A stretch of DNA of 64,000 bases from JANXMY01 sp964251675 (GTDB taxonomy: Bacteria; Armatimonadota; Armatimonadia; Armatimonadales; Capsulimonadaceae). The stretch lies in the NCBI GenBank assembly GCA_964251675.1, contig CAXUKS010000016.1, positions 1 to 64,000 of the forward strand, read 5' to 3'. Under the pieces are notes generated by a model. That model made no database searches. It saw only the letters and a list, made by a program, of their open reading frames with translations, and was not told the origin of the DNA. Both the position numbers and the translations under genes were made by a program. Each line of letters begins with the position of its first letter. Positions within the stretch are counted from its first letter, which is position 1. Shown in pieces: positions 44,801 to 53,246 of the stretch.

Positions 44801-46362
44801 CCGTCGTCCGCGAGCTGCGCGAAGAGCAGTCGGCAAAAGCACCCGGTCGGCCCCAGTTCGACGCCATGATCCAGGCAATCCGGCAGGGGGAAGCCGACGG
44901 CGTTTTGGTCTGGAGCATCAACCGGCTGCTGCGCAACCCCATCGACGAGGGCACCATCAAGTGGATGCTCCAGGAGGGCGTGCTGCACTCCATCCAGACT
45001 ATGGACAAGGAGCACACACCCCTGGACAACGTGATGATCATTGGCGTCGAGAGCGGCGTCGCAACGCAGTTCATCTTGGACCTGCGTAAGGGCGTGCTCC
45101 GGGGCCTTCAGAGTAAGCTGGAAAAGGGCTGGTACCCGCACCGGGCACCCCTGGGCTACCTTAACGACAAGTTCCGGGAACGGGGCGAAAAGACTATCCT
45201 GCCCGACCCGCAGCTCTTCCCGCTGATCCGCAAGGCGTGGGACTTGCTGCTGACGGGGGGCTACACGGTCCCGCAGATCCAAACAATCATCAACACGCAG
45301 TGGGGCGTCCGAACGCCCTCACGCCGGGGCGGAGGAGGCGGGCAGCCGGTCCCGAGGAGCACGTTATACCGCCTCTTCGCCAACATTTTCTATGCGGGCT
45401 ACTTCTATCACAACGGCACTCTTTACAAGGGTGCACACCCGGCCATGGTCAGCATGGAGGAGTTCGACCGGGCACAGAAGATCATCGGCGTGGAGAGTAC
45501 AATCCGGCCCAAGACGCAGGAACTGGCTTTTACGGGCCTGATCCGATGCACCACATGCGGCGGCTGGGTGACGGGGGAAACAAAGGTCAAGCCTTCTGGC
45601 AGGCGCTACACCTACTACCATTGCCAGAACCCTCTGGGCGCGTGCGGCAAGGGCGGGCTTCGGGAAGACCGGCTGAACGAGCAGGCCGAGCGGCTGCTGG
45701 CGCAGGTGACGATCCTGCCTGAGTTCCACGCCTGGGCGGTCAAATGCATCGAGGAGATGGGCCGCGCGGAGCGAGAAAAGCAGCAGGCCGTCTACGCCCA
45801 GCGGCTGCGGGCGCTTTCTGAGGCCGATAAGCAATTGGACGCCCTGCTCGGAATGCGTATGCGGGACCTGATCACCGACGAGGAGTACTCGCAGAAGAAG
45901 GCGTCTCTGGTGAGCGAACGATCCGGGCTACATAAAGAGTTGGCACGTTCGGAGCAAGCAGCAGACACTTCCCGGCAGTCGAGCCTGAACGCGGCAGAGT
46001 TTTGCCTGAACGCACGTTCCTGGTTTCAGACGGGAGACGCCAACATAAAGCGTGGTATCGCCAAGGCGCTAGGCACTTCTTGGAAGCTAGAGAACGGCAT
46101 CCTGTCCATCGAGCCGCAACCGATGCTGGTGCCAATCCAGGAAAAGTACCTGAAATTGGAGACTAGATATCGCAAAATCGAACTCATGCAAAATGGCTCT
46201 GAGAGTACAAAAAGACAGGCACTGGAGCCTGTTCGTCTCGTTTGGAGCGGCATATGGGAAAGCAATCGCCGCAAGGTTTCGGAACATAACCTGACGTTCC
46301 CGAAGCTGACGCCTTTCGGAGAGGTCAGCGCGATCCTGGTTCCTTGCGGCGCGGCGAGATGA
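44689..46362 (+). CDS. Large serine recombinase
   Basis: This 557-residue protein begins MRYILYARKSEEDKMRQVQS, with the catalytic Ser in YARKS. The resolvase domain covers residues 1-150 (DGVLVWSINRLLRN), followed by the recombinase domain (ILPDPQLFPLIRKAWDLLLT ... STLYRLFANIFYAGYFYHNG) and a zinc ribbon (LIRCTTCGGWVTG ... CQNPLGACGKGG). A coiled-coil follows (RLRALSEADKQLDALLGMRM). Such enzymes integrate phages and transposon-like islands at specific att sites. The ATG at 44689 matches the family start although the ORF is open further upstream. The last residues overlap the convergent small ORF. Confidence 0.9.
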   Translation: MRYILYARKSEEDKMRQVQSIDDQIRELHALAARKSLTVVRELREEQSAKAPGRPQFDAMIQAIRQGEADGVLVWSINRLLRNPIDEGTIKWMLQEGVLHSIQTMDKEHTPLDNVMIIGVESGVATQFILDLRKGVLRGLQSKLEKGWYPHRAPLGYLNDKFRERGEKTILPDPQLFPLIRKAWDLLLTGGYTVPQIQTIINTQWGVRTPSRRGGGGGQPVPRSTLYRLFANIFYAGYFYHNGTLYKGAHPAMVSMEEFDRAQKIIGVESTIRPKTQELAFTGLIRCTTCGGWVTGETKVKPSGRRYTYYHCQNPLGACGKGGLREDRLNEQAERLLAQVTILPEFHAWAVKCIEEMGRAEREKQQAVYAQRLRALSEADKQLDALLGMRMRDLITDEEYSQKKASLVSERSGLHKELARSEQAADTSRQSSLNAAEFCLNARSWFQTGDANIKRGIAKALGTSWKLENGILSIEPQPMLVPIQEKYLKLETRYRKIELMQNGSESTKRQALEPVRLVWSGIWESNRRKVSEHNLTFPKLTPFGEVSAILVPCGAAR

Positions 46363-46546
46363 TCTCGATTGACGTGGGCAGACGGCGGGTGCCCATGTAC
46401 GCAAGCCGCAGGCAGTACGTGGCGAGTTCAAGCGCCTTAACGGCGTCAAGGTCGCCCCCGAACTTGGCATCGTATATCTCCTTAAACTTCCTGACCGCCT
46501 CGGGAGACGGAATGAGGGCAGGCAACCTGACCGGCATGGGGCGCAT
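46325..46546 (-). CDS. Small ORF homologous to the one at 44474
   Basis: This 73-residue product (MPVRLPALIPSPEAVRKFKE, IYDAKFGGDLDAVKALELAT, YCLRLAYMGTRRLP) matches the + strand ORF on the left side of the recombinase over about 55 residues. It is convergent with the recombinase and overlaps its 3' end by 38 bases. Function unknown. Divergent from the next gene at 46668. Confidence 0.6.
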   Translation of the reverse strand: MRPMPVRLPALIPSPEAVRKFKEIYDAKFGGDLDAVKALELATYCLRLAYMGTRRLPTSIEIISPRRKEPGSR

Positions 46547-46667
46547 ATTGTGGAGAATCGCGCACCGTATCAGGCCCCATTCCTCTTGAGAAGCGTTTGC
46601 GCACCGCTGCGTGCCGCCCCGCCCCTTCTCTGCGACGCTCAGGTTCTAATTCCTAACGGCAACCGTA

Positions 46668-47156
46668 ATGACTACCGAGACCCAGACAAGCGACCACGAC
46701 CACCCGATGATCACGCCGCCTACGCGATCAAAACCCGAGGCGGCTTTCGAGGCGTGGAAGGACGAGTACCACCGCCAGGTCAGCGAGCTGTCCCGGCAAG
46801 GCATGGCCCGCAAGGCGGAGAGGGGCATCCTGCCGTGCTGCGCCCCGGTCGGCTACCGGAACTACAGGAAGAAGATCGAGGTCGATCCGGTCCTTGCACC
46901 GCTGGTGCGGGAGAGTTTCGAGCGGGCAGCCTCATCCGACCTGCCGCTCAGGGCGCTGCTGGCCGAAATGACATCAAAGGGGCTGGTCTCGCGCAGCGGC
47001 AAGCCCCTGAGCGTCAGCGCCTTCTGGTATATGCTTGGAAATCCGTTCTACGCAGGCATAGTCCGCTGGAAAGGCAGGCTGATCCAGGGAAGCCATGAAC
47101 CACTTGTCGATGGCGAAACGCTTAATGCCGCGCAACATCGGCTGAACGCTTTGTAG
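46668..47156 (+). CDS. Stand-alone recombinase (DNA-binding) domain protein
   Basis: The 162-residue product corresponds to the middle domain of large serine recombinases: ELSRQGMARKAERGILPCCA, VDPVLAPLVRESFERAASSD, LPLRALLAEMTSKGLVSRSG and AFWYMLGNPFYAGIVRWKGR. The catalytic resolvase domain and zinc ribbon are absent. It may be a truncated enzyme or an accessory DNA-binding protein for the neighbouring full-length recombinase. Start at the ATG; no strong ribosome-binding site. Confidence 0.75.
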   Translation: MTTETQTSDHDHPMITPPTRSKPEAAFEAWKDEYHRQVSELSRQGMARKAERGILPCCAPVGYRNYRKKIEVDPVLAPLVRESFERAASSDLPLRALLAEMTSKGLVSRSGKPLSVSAFWYMLGNPFYAGIVRWKGRLIQGSHEPLVDGETLNAAQHRLNAL

Positions 47157-47217
47157 GCTAGCTTGTAGCCTAAGTGGATAGCAGGCTGAAAAAATTCACC
47201 TTCAGCCGAGTTGGGTG

Positions 47218-48579
47218 CTATCTTTTTACGTTAACTGTGTATTTTGCTCGGGCCAGTATCCCGGTTTCATTGTATAGTTCGCAGATCATTCTGTGGCTTC
47301 CACGGTAGGCGGTGCTCCGGCGGGTTGTCGGTTCATCATCATCATTGGTGTGGCCCATCTGGCCGGCATCCCTGGCTTCTTTGCCGTGATTCTCGACGGT
47401 CCAGCGTATTTTATAAGGCGGCGGCACGGACGTTTCAGAGATGGAAAATTTTATCCACAGGTTCTTGTCCAGAGGCCACCCGCCGCTGGGGTAAGCCCGA
47501 TATGTCTCACCCTCATGCGTCTTCGCCAGCCGTGCCGTCAGTTTGAGTTTACCGTAGGCTCTCGTTCTCGACTGAAGAACGAGCGTCGTGGTCTGGATTT
47601 CGGGGAGATCAATTTCTTCGATCTCCTTTGACATTTCATCGTCCGGTTCGTATTCCTCATTCGCAAATTGGCTGGCTGTGACAGACTTCGTCGCAGGCTC
47701 AGTAGGGAAGTCGTTTCCAAACAGGACGTTCCAGGCTGAGGCACTGGCGGCGATGCCCTCTGCCGCTAGTGCTGCCTGAGCCTGTTCAAGCGAGGACTTA
47801 AGCACCTTCCCGAACTGCTTCACCTCGTCGGCGGTGAAGGTCAGATGCAGGGTTCCTCCGGAAACGCCGGGATCGTTCACGGCAGGGAACGTGCCTTGCT
47901 CGAACGAGGCGCCGCAGGCCGAATCCAGGTTGCTCAGAAAGTTGACGAACGCTTCGCCATAACTGGGGGCATCGGCGTCCTGATACTGGGCGACGAGCGT
48001 TTCCAAAGTGAATCCCTTGGGCTTGGGCCTCTCCGTTCCCGACCGCTGGTAGCGATACCATGCCTTGACGATCTTCACGAAAGGAATGTACCGCTGGTTG
48101 CCTTCCTTGTTCAGCGTGGTAGCGGTCTCCAAATGCTTTTTAGGGTGCGTAGGAACCCACTCCTTGAGTACGCGGTCGGGGATGAGGTACGAGCCGTCCC
48201 CAGCTTCCACGACCGGGACGACGTCAAGGGTAGTAGCAGACATGTCGATGCGGATGGAGCGGCGCTGCAGGGCTGTCTTCGCCTCGTATTTGTTACGCTC
48301 CAGGACCCTGCGCAGGCGGTCAATGACCGCCTGCGGCTCATGATCGTCCGGGTTGATGTCGAGAACGACGCAGACGTCGACGTCCTTGATCTGCTTGATC
48401 GCCGTGTTGCGGCGGTATGATCCATACAGGAACGTGTCCGCGTACCAGTCTTGGAAGTCCTCGTCCGCCGCTAGCCGGTCCCGGAGCGTCCGGTGCAGCT
48501 GCATGGCCAGTTCGCGGCTCGAGCGGCCCGGCTGGATGTTCTTGAGGTAGCGCTGGAAGTAGCTGGGAATTTCTGCCAT
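47218..48579 (-). CDS. CD-NTase (CBASS cyclic nucleotide synthase) with AGS-C sensor
   Basis: The 453-residue product has the nucleotidyltransferase core YGSYRRNTAIKQIKDVDVCV (Gly53-Ser54, Asp66, Asp68) and the third acid at Asp119 (TTLDVVPVV). A helical middle follows, and about 85 C-terminal residues (WIKFSISETSVPPPYKIRWT, VENHGKEARDAGQ, YRGSHRMICELYNETGI) match the adenylyl/guanylyl synthase C-terminal sensor (AGS-C). On phage infection such enzymes make cyclic oligonucleotides that activate the linked effector. It follows the SAVED effector by 18 bases on the same strand. Confidence 0.9.
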   Translation of the reverse strand: MAEIPSYFQRYLKNIQPGRSSRELAMQLHRTLRDRLAADEDFQDWYADTFLYGSYRRNTAIKQIKDVDVCVVLDINPDDHEPQAVIDRLRRVLERNKYEAKTALQRRSIRIDMSATTLDVVPVVEAGDGSYLIPDRVLKEWVPTHPKKHLETATTLNKEGNQRYIPFVKIVKAWYRYQRSGTERPKPKGFTLETLVAQYQDADAPSYGEAFVNFLSNLDSACGASFEQGTFPAVNDPGVSGGTLHLTFTADEVKQFGKVLKSSLEQAQAALAAEGIAASASAWNVLFGNDFPTEPATKSVTASQFANEEYEPDDEMSKEIEEIDLPEIQTTTLVLQSRTRAYGKLKLTARLAKTHEGETYRAYPSGGWPLDKNLWIKFSISETSVPPPYKIRWTVENHGKEARDAGQMGHTNDDDEPTTRRSTAYRGSHRMICELYNETGILARAKYTVNVKR

Positions 48580-48597
48580 ATGTTTTGTTGCCTAGAT

Positions 48598-50064
48598 CTA
48601 AGATAGCTTGCAGGTACGTGCGTACTGTCCCGGACTAACCCACTCATAGCACTGGATCGGCGCAAGGGCATTGAGCCGGTGCCCGAGGAAAAGCGCCAGA
48701 GAGGCTGGCCCTGCAAAGAAAAGATCGATTGAGGCGCTGCCCGTCTCAGTCAGCGCCTCGTCGATCGCCTGCTTTATGGACGCCACGGCCCGGTTGGCAT
48801 GTTGCGGCGACTCCACAGGCTGGTCTCCGTGAAGGTGGAGTAGCGACGCAGCCCCCAGTCCAAGGCCGGGCAGGGCGCCTTCCACGTCTGAGGCGATGGC
48901 TTTGATGATGCCAATGCTGACAACCAGCCGGTTGCTCGCGCCCCGGCTCAGAGACTGGGTAAGTGCATAACCGGGCGTCTCGCCATCGGCATGCCGGTCG
49001 GTTGCCCATGGCTCACTACGGTAGCTCATGTCGATGGCGTATCCGGCAACAGCGGAAAAAACCGTTCCGATGGCAAGCGAAGCCGACAATCGGCGATTCC
49101 CATCGAGTTTGATGTTGCGGGTCGTGCGGGCACCGTTGATCCAATCTCTGGCGTCAAGCAGTTGCGCGACCAACTGCCCGTTCCACTCCTCAGTGGGAGG
49201 ATAGGCGCGGTCGGCTCCCCCAAAAAACTTCTCCCACTCGAAAACCAAGTCAGAATTTTGTGCATGGGGATCGATTGCGGTGAAGATCCTGACGGGCCGC
49301 TTAGCCGGACGCAGGTTCTCGGGAACACGGTCTGTCATGACGGCTTCCAACTCTCTTCGCGATATGGGTGAGTTGATCCTGCCCTTCACCAGAGCGTCAA
49401 GCGAAATGAAAAGATTGCCGGTAACGCTCGGCGGCAGGTCGTATTCAGGCAGATATTGGCCGAGGGCATCCAGGAACATGACGCGGCCATGATCGGGTAA
49501 GGAGCCGTAAGAGTGCTCAATCATCACATGCTCAAACAGGAATGCTGCCTCTTCCTTGCTATGTCCCAGTTTCTCGACGATCCGCTCGTAATCCGCGTAT
49601 GACTGAGAGCGAAGTGCCTCGTCCCCCTCATAGAACCCATAAGAGCCTCGGACGCGGCGCAGTCCGTTTGCGAGCGGCTTGAGTGCGTCGGAAATACCGG
49701 ACGAAACCAGTGTGAACCATTCGTATGTGCCAGGGCTGCCGATAGCCATAGCCTGGAATCGCCCGATCTCTTTCCAGAACTCTGCTGGCACGACCAAATG
49801 GTTCTTCGCCTCAACGAACTCCTTTACGTAGCCCCTCCCTGGGTTATAGAACTTGGCCTCAATGTCGCCGTAGGTCTCCTGAGTCAGAGACGAGAAGCCC
49901 TCCTGGGCGAGCCATCGTGGGATGTAGGCCAGCAGGACGCTTCTCTGAAATGAGAAGCCTCCTTCGGCGATTTCGCCTCCCGTCGCCTCTCTGTCAAGCA
50001 GCGAGGGAACTCGTGCGCCTATGTCTGCCCCAGTTGCGTCGCTGTCTTCTGCGCTTTTGCTCAC
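48598..50064 (-). CDS. SAVED-domain CBASS effector nuclease (Cap4-like)
   Basis: This 488-residue protein has an N-terminal nuclease-like part (AEGGFSFQRSVLLAYIPRWL, YGDIEAKFYNPGRGYVKEFV, EAKNHLV) with E-x-K placed as in the Cap4 endonuclease domain. The C-terminal ~170 residues form a SAVED domain (NRLVVSIGIIKAIASDVEGA, SIKQAIDEALTETGSASIDL, FFAGPASLALFLGHRLNALA). SAVED domains bind the cyclic oligonucleotide made by the CD-NTase and switch on the nuclease, which degrades DNA. The GTG start follows GGAG by about seven bases. First gene of a two-gene CBASS unit without ancillary genes (type I-like). Confidence 0.85.
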   Translation of the reverse strand: MSKSAEDSDATGADIGARVPSLLDREATGGEIAEGGFSFQRSVLLAYIPRWLAQEGFSSLTQETYGDIEAKFYNPGRGYVKEFVEAKNHLVVPAEFWKEIGRFQAMAIGSPGTYEWFTLVSSGISDALKPLANGLRRVRGSYGFYEGDEALRSQSYADYERIVEKLGHSKEEAAFLFEHVMIEHSYGSLPDHGRVMFLDALGQYLPEYDLPPSVTGNLFISLDALVKGRINSPISRRELEAVMTDRVPENLRPAKRPVRIFTAIDPHAQNSDLVFEWEKFFGGADRAYPPTEEWNGQLVAQLLDARDWINGARTTRNIKLDGNRRLSASLAIGTVFSAVAGYAIDMSYRSEPWATDRHADGETPGYALTQSLSRGASNRLVVSIGIIKAIASDVEGALPGLGLGAASLLHLHGDQPVESPQHANRAVASIKQAIDEALTETGSASIDLFFAGPASLALFLGHRLNALAPIQCYEWVSPGQYARTCKLS

Positions 50065-50159
50065 GTATGTCTCCGACCGGCCAATAAGTTAGTCGTAAGT
50101 ATACCTATTATCAATAATAAGAACACCGGTTCCGTCACAAATATCTGAGGGAAGTTCGA

Positions 50160-50498
50160 TTGTATCGTATGGGATACGGATTGAAGGCAACAAAAAAGCA
50201 GGCTGCTAACCTGTTTTCTGTTCTTGTTCTAATTGGAGCAGCATATGGGAAAGAAATCGGACTGAAGCAATGGAATGCAGCCTCTTTTTTCCTGAAGTCG
50301 GTATCAAAGTCGCCAAAACGCTCTAGTAAAAAACGCTTTTTGGCATTTGACTTGTTCGGTGAGCAGAACGAACCTCTATCAAACTATGCAAAGCATTGCA
50401 AAGCATTTCTAGAAATTGACAAGCTGTTTCCGGACCTATTTTTCGTATTGCCGCAAGGAAGCAGTTTCTGCTCAGTCAGCAAAGTTCTGGTAGCGTGA
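50160..50498 (+). CDS. Doubtful small ORF
   Basis: A 112-residue ORF (TTG or the ATG at 50169) rich in Lys and Phe with no recognisable motif. Its AT-rich codons differ from the CBASS genes. It sits divergent from CBASS and may be spurious. The 230 bases after it hold no gene. Confidence 0.25.
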   Translation: MYRMGYGLKATKKQAANLFSVLVLIGAAYGKEIGLKQWNAASFFLKSVSKSPKRSSKKRFLAFDLFGEQNEPLSNYAKHCKAFLEIDKLFPDLFFVLPQGSSFCSVSKVLVA

Positions 50499-50729
50499 TC
50501 ACATACTTTTACTCGTCTCTCAATTAGGAAAACGTTACTGGGCAATGTTGCGTGCGTGACCTTGTAGAATGCGGTAGGCTCCTAATGGAGCCGTCAGCAA
50601 TAAGAACGAGACACGCTGCCTCAGCCAGCAGCATACTAACTCTACGGTCTAATTTTTGCTTCTTGCATTTGTAGCTCAGATGCATGGTATATTGGGAAAA
50701 ATATTTAGAATTTTTAATGGAAGCGTTTT

Positions 50730-51377
50730 ATGATTGTAGTTGATGTTGAATGCACAGGCTTAGATCCGCGCCGCCACTCTCTTTTGAGCATCGGCGCCGT
50801 GGATTTCAACCGGCCCGGCCGTACGTTCTACGGCGAGTGCAAGGCATTTTCGGGGGCCGAGTTGACCGAAGATGGCCTCAGGGTCTCAGGATTCTCGGCG
50901 CATGAAGCACTCGATCCAAACAAGCAGGCTCTAGAGGAACTATTGGACTGTTTCTTCCACTGGACGGCAAACTGTCAAGAACGCACGCTGGCAGGTCACA
51001 ATCCAGATTTTGACCGTGACTTTCTAAGAGCCGGTGCTGAGCGGTGCGGCCTGCGATGGTGTCTCGGCCATCGCGTCGTGGATCTTCATAGTCTTGCCTA
51101 CGGGCACCAGCTTTCACGTGGTTTACTACCCCCAAACAACTCCATCAGCGCCATAACCAGCGATGAGGTCCACCGGTATGCCGGTCTGCCGGAGGAACCA
51201 AGGCCTCACCACGCCTTAGTTGGAGCAAGCATGGAAGCCGAAGACTTCTCCCGCCTTCTGTTCGGGCAGACCTTACTGCAGCAATTTCACTCGTTTCCTG
51301 TGCCTTCACATTTAGCGCTGCTGCGGCCTCGTCGACTCGCACACAGGGCGTCCAACGACTTAGCAACACTATCCTAA
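50730..51377 (+). CDS. DEDDh-type 3'-5' exonuclease (DnaQ-like)
   Basis: The 215-residue protein carries Exo I IVVDVECTGLDPRRHSLLSI (D-x-E), Exo II GHNPDFDRDFL and Exo III PHHALVGASMEAEDFSRLL (H ... D), so all DEDDh residues are present. It should remove nucleotides from DNA or RNA 3' ends. The short GGAAG before the ATG may be the ribosome-binding site. Convergent and overlapping by four bases with the toroid protein gene, and close to the CBASS unit, so it may be a further defence or repair nuclease. Confidence 0.85.
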   Translation: MIVVDVECTGLDPRRHSLLSIGAVDFNRPGRTFYGECKAFSGAELTEDGLRVSGFSAHEALDPNKQALEELLDCFFHWTANCQERTLAGHNPDFDRDFLRAGAERCGLRWCLGHRVVDLHSLAYGHQLSRGLLPPNNSISAITSDEVHRYAGLPEEPRPHHALVGASMEAEDFSRLLFGQTLLQQFHSFPVPSHLALLRPRRLAHRASNDLATLS

Positions 51378-52522
51378 CGCCGGTTTTTCACATACAAATA
51401 CAAGGATTGGAAAGCTGATAAAGCCCCTAAAATACCTAAGGCATAAAAAATATATAGTGAAACCTTCGGATCTTCCAAATAACGAGAAATGTGTAACGTA
51501 TGGCTAATATTAATCCCGAAGTATAGAAGCAGCAGGAGCAGCAACACGCCCGCCAACCGCGTAAAGTGTCGCAAAAAATCCCAATATTCTAAGCCTTGCG
51601 CGCTCCAAATCTCTTTTGTCAGATTACTCTTCTGAACCTTCGCGCTAGCGGCCAAACCCCGTAATGCTACGGCCGTGTAGTACTCTCGGCTTTTGATTAC
51701 TGGCGAACGTTCTCCTATTCTTGGTTGCCAATACCCTTTTTTCGTTTGTGTTGTCAAAAGAAATTGGCTGGCACCGGGCATCAGCACGCTAAGTTGCGGG
51801 TCCCATTGAGGGGTCTCGGCGATGTTGATGCAGATAAAGGCGGTCCTTACAACGTGAGCCGCCTCCCAGCTCGTACCAGTCTCGTTTGAGTTCTGCTTGG
51901 CGATAAGGTATCGCTTGCAGGAGTTCATAATGGCACGTCTCTGGCTTGCGATCCTACCTGACCACTTGTGTCGGCCCATCCAAGCAATAGCCATACTAGC
52001 CATATCTGCGCGGTCGGAAAAACAAGTGTCAGAACCTTTCCATGAACTTGTCACGGCTTTTTCTGTGATCAGGTCAATGTCAACCTGATTCAGTTGCTCA
52101 CCCAATAGGTAGTAGCTTTTCAGCGCGAAAAGCGGAAGCGTAAACGTGTGTCCATGAGCCCGTCCCTCCCTCACACTACGCAGTAATTGTGCTAACTCCA
52201 TCTTGCATATATCCATAATTTGCTTGTCGCGGAAAGCTAGCCGTGAGAGCGGCTCAATGCGCCAATACGATGTCGTATTTCCGACAGCATAGTCTCCCCA
52301 CCGTTCGTCGGTCAAATACTTTATAGCTTTCTGTAGCGGCTTAGAGGTTGGACTGCAGCCTATGTCCAACAACAGCGTAGTTGCTTGGCATGTAGCAACC
52401 AGACGATCAATATCTTGCTCAGAATCAACTCCCCAGCTTCCATCTCTATTTTGTTGCGAGATGAGCCAGTGGACTCCTTTTGTAAAACTTTTAAGTTCGG
52501 CGGGAGAGATGGTTTCAACCAT
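51374..52522 (-). CDS. Terpenoid-cyclase-like alpha/alpha-toroid protein with two C-terminal membrane helices
   Basis: From the ATG at 52522 the product has about 382 residues. WLISQQNRDGSWGVDSEQD is a QW-type repeat as in prenyltransferase/squalene-cyclase toroids; further helix pairs follow (TCQATTLLLDIGCSP, TSWEAAHVVRTAFICINIAE, TKKGYWQPRI). Two hydrophobic helices at about 315-335 and 350-370 (GVLLLLLLLYFGINIS; YIFYALGILGALSAF) anchor it in the membrane. No acid-rich DDxxD cyclase motif is seen, so an enzymatic terpene role is doubtful; it may be a sensor or scaffold. A longer ORF from 52669 exists but lacks a family match. Confidence 0.7.
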   Translation of the reverse strand: MVETISPAELKSFTKGVHWLISQQNRDGSWGVDSEQDIDRLVATCQATTLLLDIGCSPTSKPLQKAIKYLTDERWGDYAVGNTTSYWRIEPLSRLAFRDKQIMDICKMELAQLLRSVREGRAHGHTFTLPLFALKSYYLLGEQLNQVDIDLITEKAVTSSWKGSDTCFSDRADMASMAIAWMGRHKWSGRIASQRRAIMNSCKRYLIAKQNSNETGTSWEAAHVVRTAFICINIAETPQWDPQLSVLMPGASQFLLTTQTKKGYWQPRIGERSPVIKSREYYTAVALRGLAASAKVQKSNLTKEIWSAQGLEYWDFLRHFTRLAGVLLLLLLLYFGINISHTLHISRYLEDPKVSLYIFYALGILGALSAFQSLYLYVKNRR

Positions 52523-52724
52523 TATACATGCAATTATACCGCAAGGATTAATCTTACGAGGCCTCGTCGTAAGAAGGTCAGTGCCTGCTATATCCTGTGC
52601 TACCTTATTCCTCGCAGCACCCGTGCAACAGCGGTTGCATCTTCGGTTTCTGTTCGGTACCTTGAGCATAGGCCGCGAACAGCTGCGTGGCCCAGAACAC
52701 CTCTAACAGACCGAAAGGAGCCAG

Positions 52725-53246
52725 ATGCTTGCTACTTCAACCACGTCTTCTGTAAGGGCGCTTCAGTCCACACGTCCAGGTCTCAGTACTCACATAAACA
52801 AACCCGCATTCTCGGAACAGGCACCTCAACCCGTTCAGAACAGGGTAAAAGTTTTTCTCGTGCATATTCCGAAGCTCTCCATCCAGGGACAGGCGCGGCT
52901 AGCGGCGGAAGTTGGGGTTTCCCGCTCCACCATCAGCCGCCTCGTCAACGGCAAGATCAACCCCTCCTACCGCCTGGCCCGCAGCGTCACCTCCGTTCTG
53001 GAGCGGATGCTCGGCTACCCGCTCGACATGCGAGACGTTTTCTCCACCGATGGAACCTATCTGACCCCCTCCGGCTGCGGCCTGTGCAAATGCGGCGGCT
53101 GCCTTCCCGAAGAAGCCTATGATGCCGAGGGAAACTTGTGCCCGGAATGGCATGGACGAAATCCGGGCGACTGGTCGATGACTCCAACGGCTGCCACTTC
53201 CTCGGTAAATGGCGTCCCTGCTGGTGGTGGAAAGGAGGGCCGATGA
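52725..53246 (+). CDS. XRE-type regulator with Cys-rich tail
   Basis: The 173-residue product has a helix-turn-helix at about 52-110 (SIQGQARLAAEVGVSRSTIS, RLVNGKINPSYRLARSVTSV), preceded by a 40-residue disordered tail and followed by GCGLCKCGGCLPEEAYDAEG-x-C, five closely placed Cys that could bind zinc. It may be a metal-sensing or redox-sensing regulator of the next genes. AAAGGAG stands five bases before the ATG. Stop overlaps the Mrr-like gene start as ATGA. Confidence 0.8.
   Translation: MLATSTTSSVRALQSTRPGLSTHINKPAFSEQAPQPVQNRVKVFLVHIPKLSIQGQARLAAEVGVSRSTISRLVNGKINPSYRLARSVTSVLERMLGYPLDMRDVFSTDGTYLTPSGCGLCKCGGCLPEEAYDAEGNLCPEWHGRNPGDWSMTPTAATSSVNGVPAGGGKEGR

Noticed and set aside
47218..50064. 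Type II CBASS using the E1/E2/JAB genes at 12-14 kb as its ancillary genes
   Set aside because: The two sets are 33 kb apart, and the E1/E2/JAB genes have their own Ubl partner, so they are better read as a separate system.
51374..52522. Terpene or squalene cyclase
   Set aside because: There is a QW-like repeat but no DDxxD or DxDD-type catalytic motif, and two membrane helices are attached at the C-terminus.
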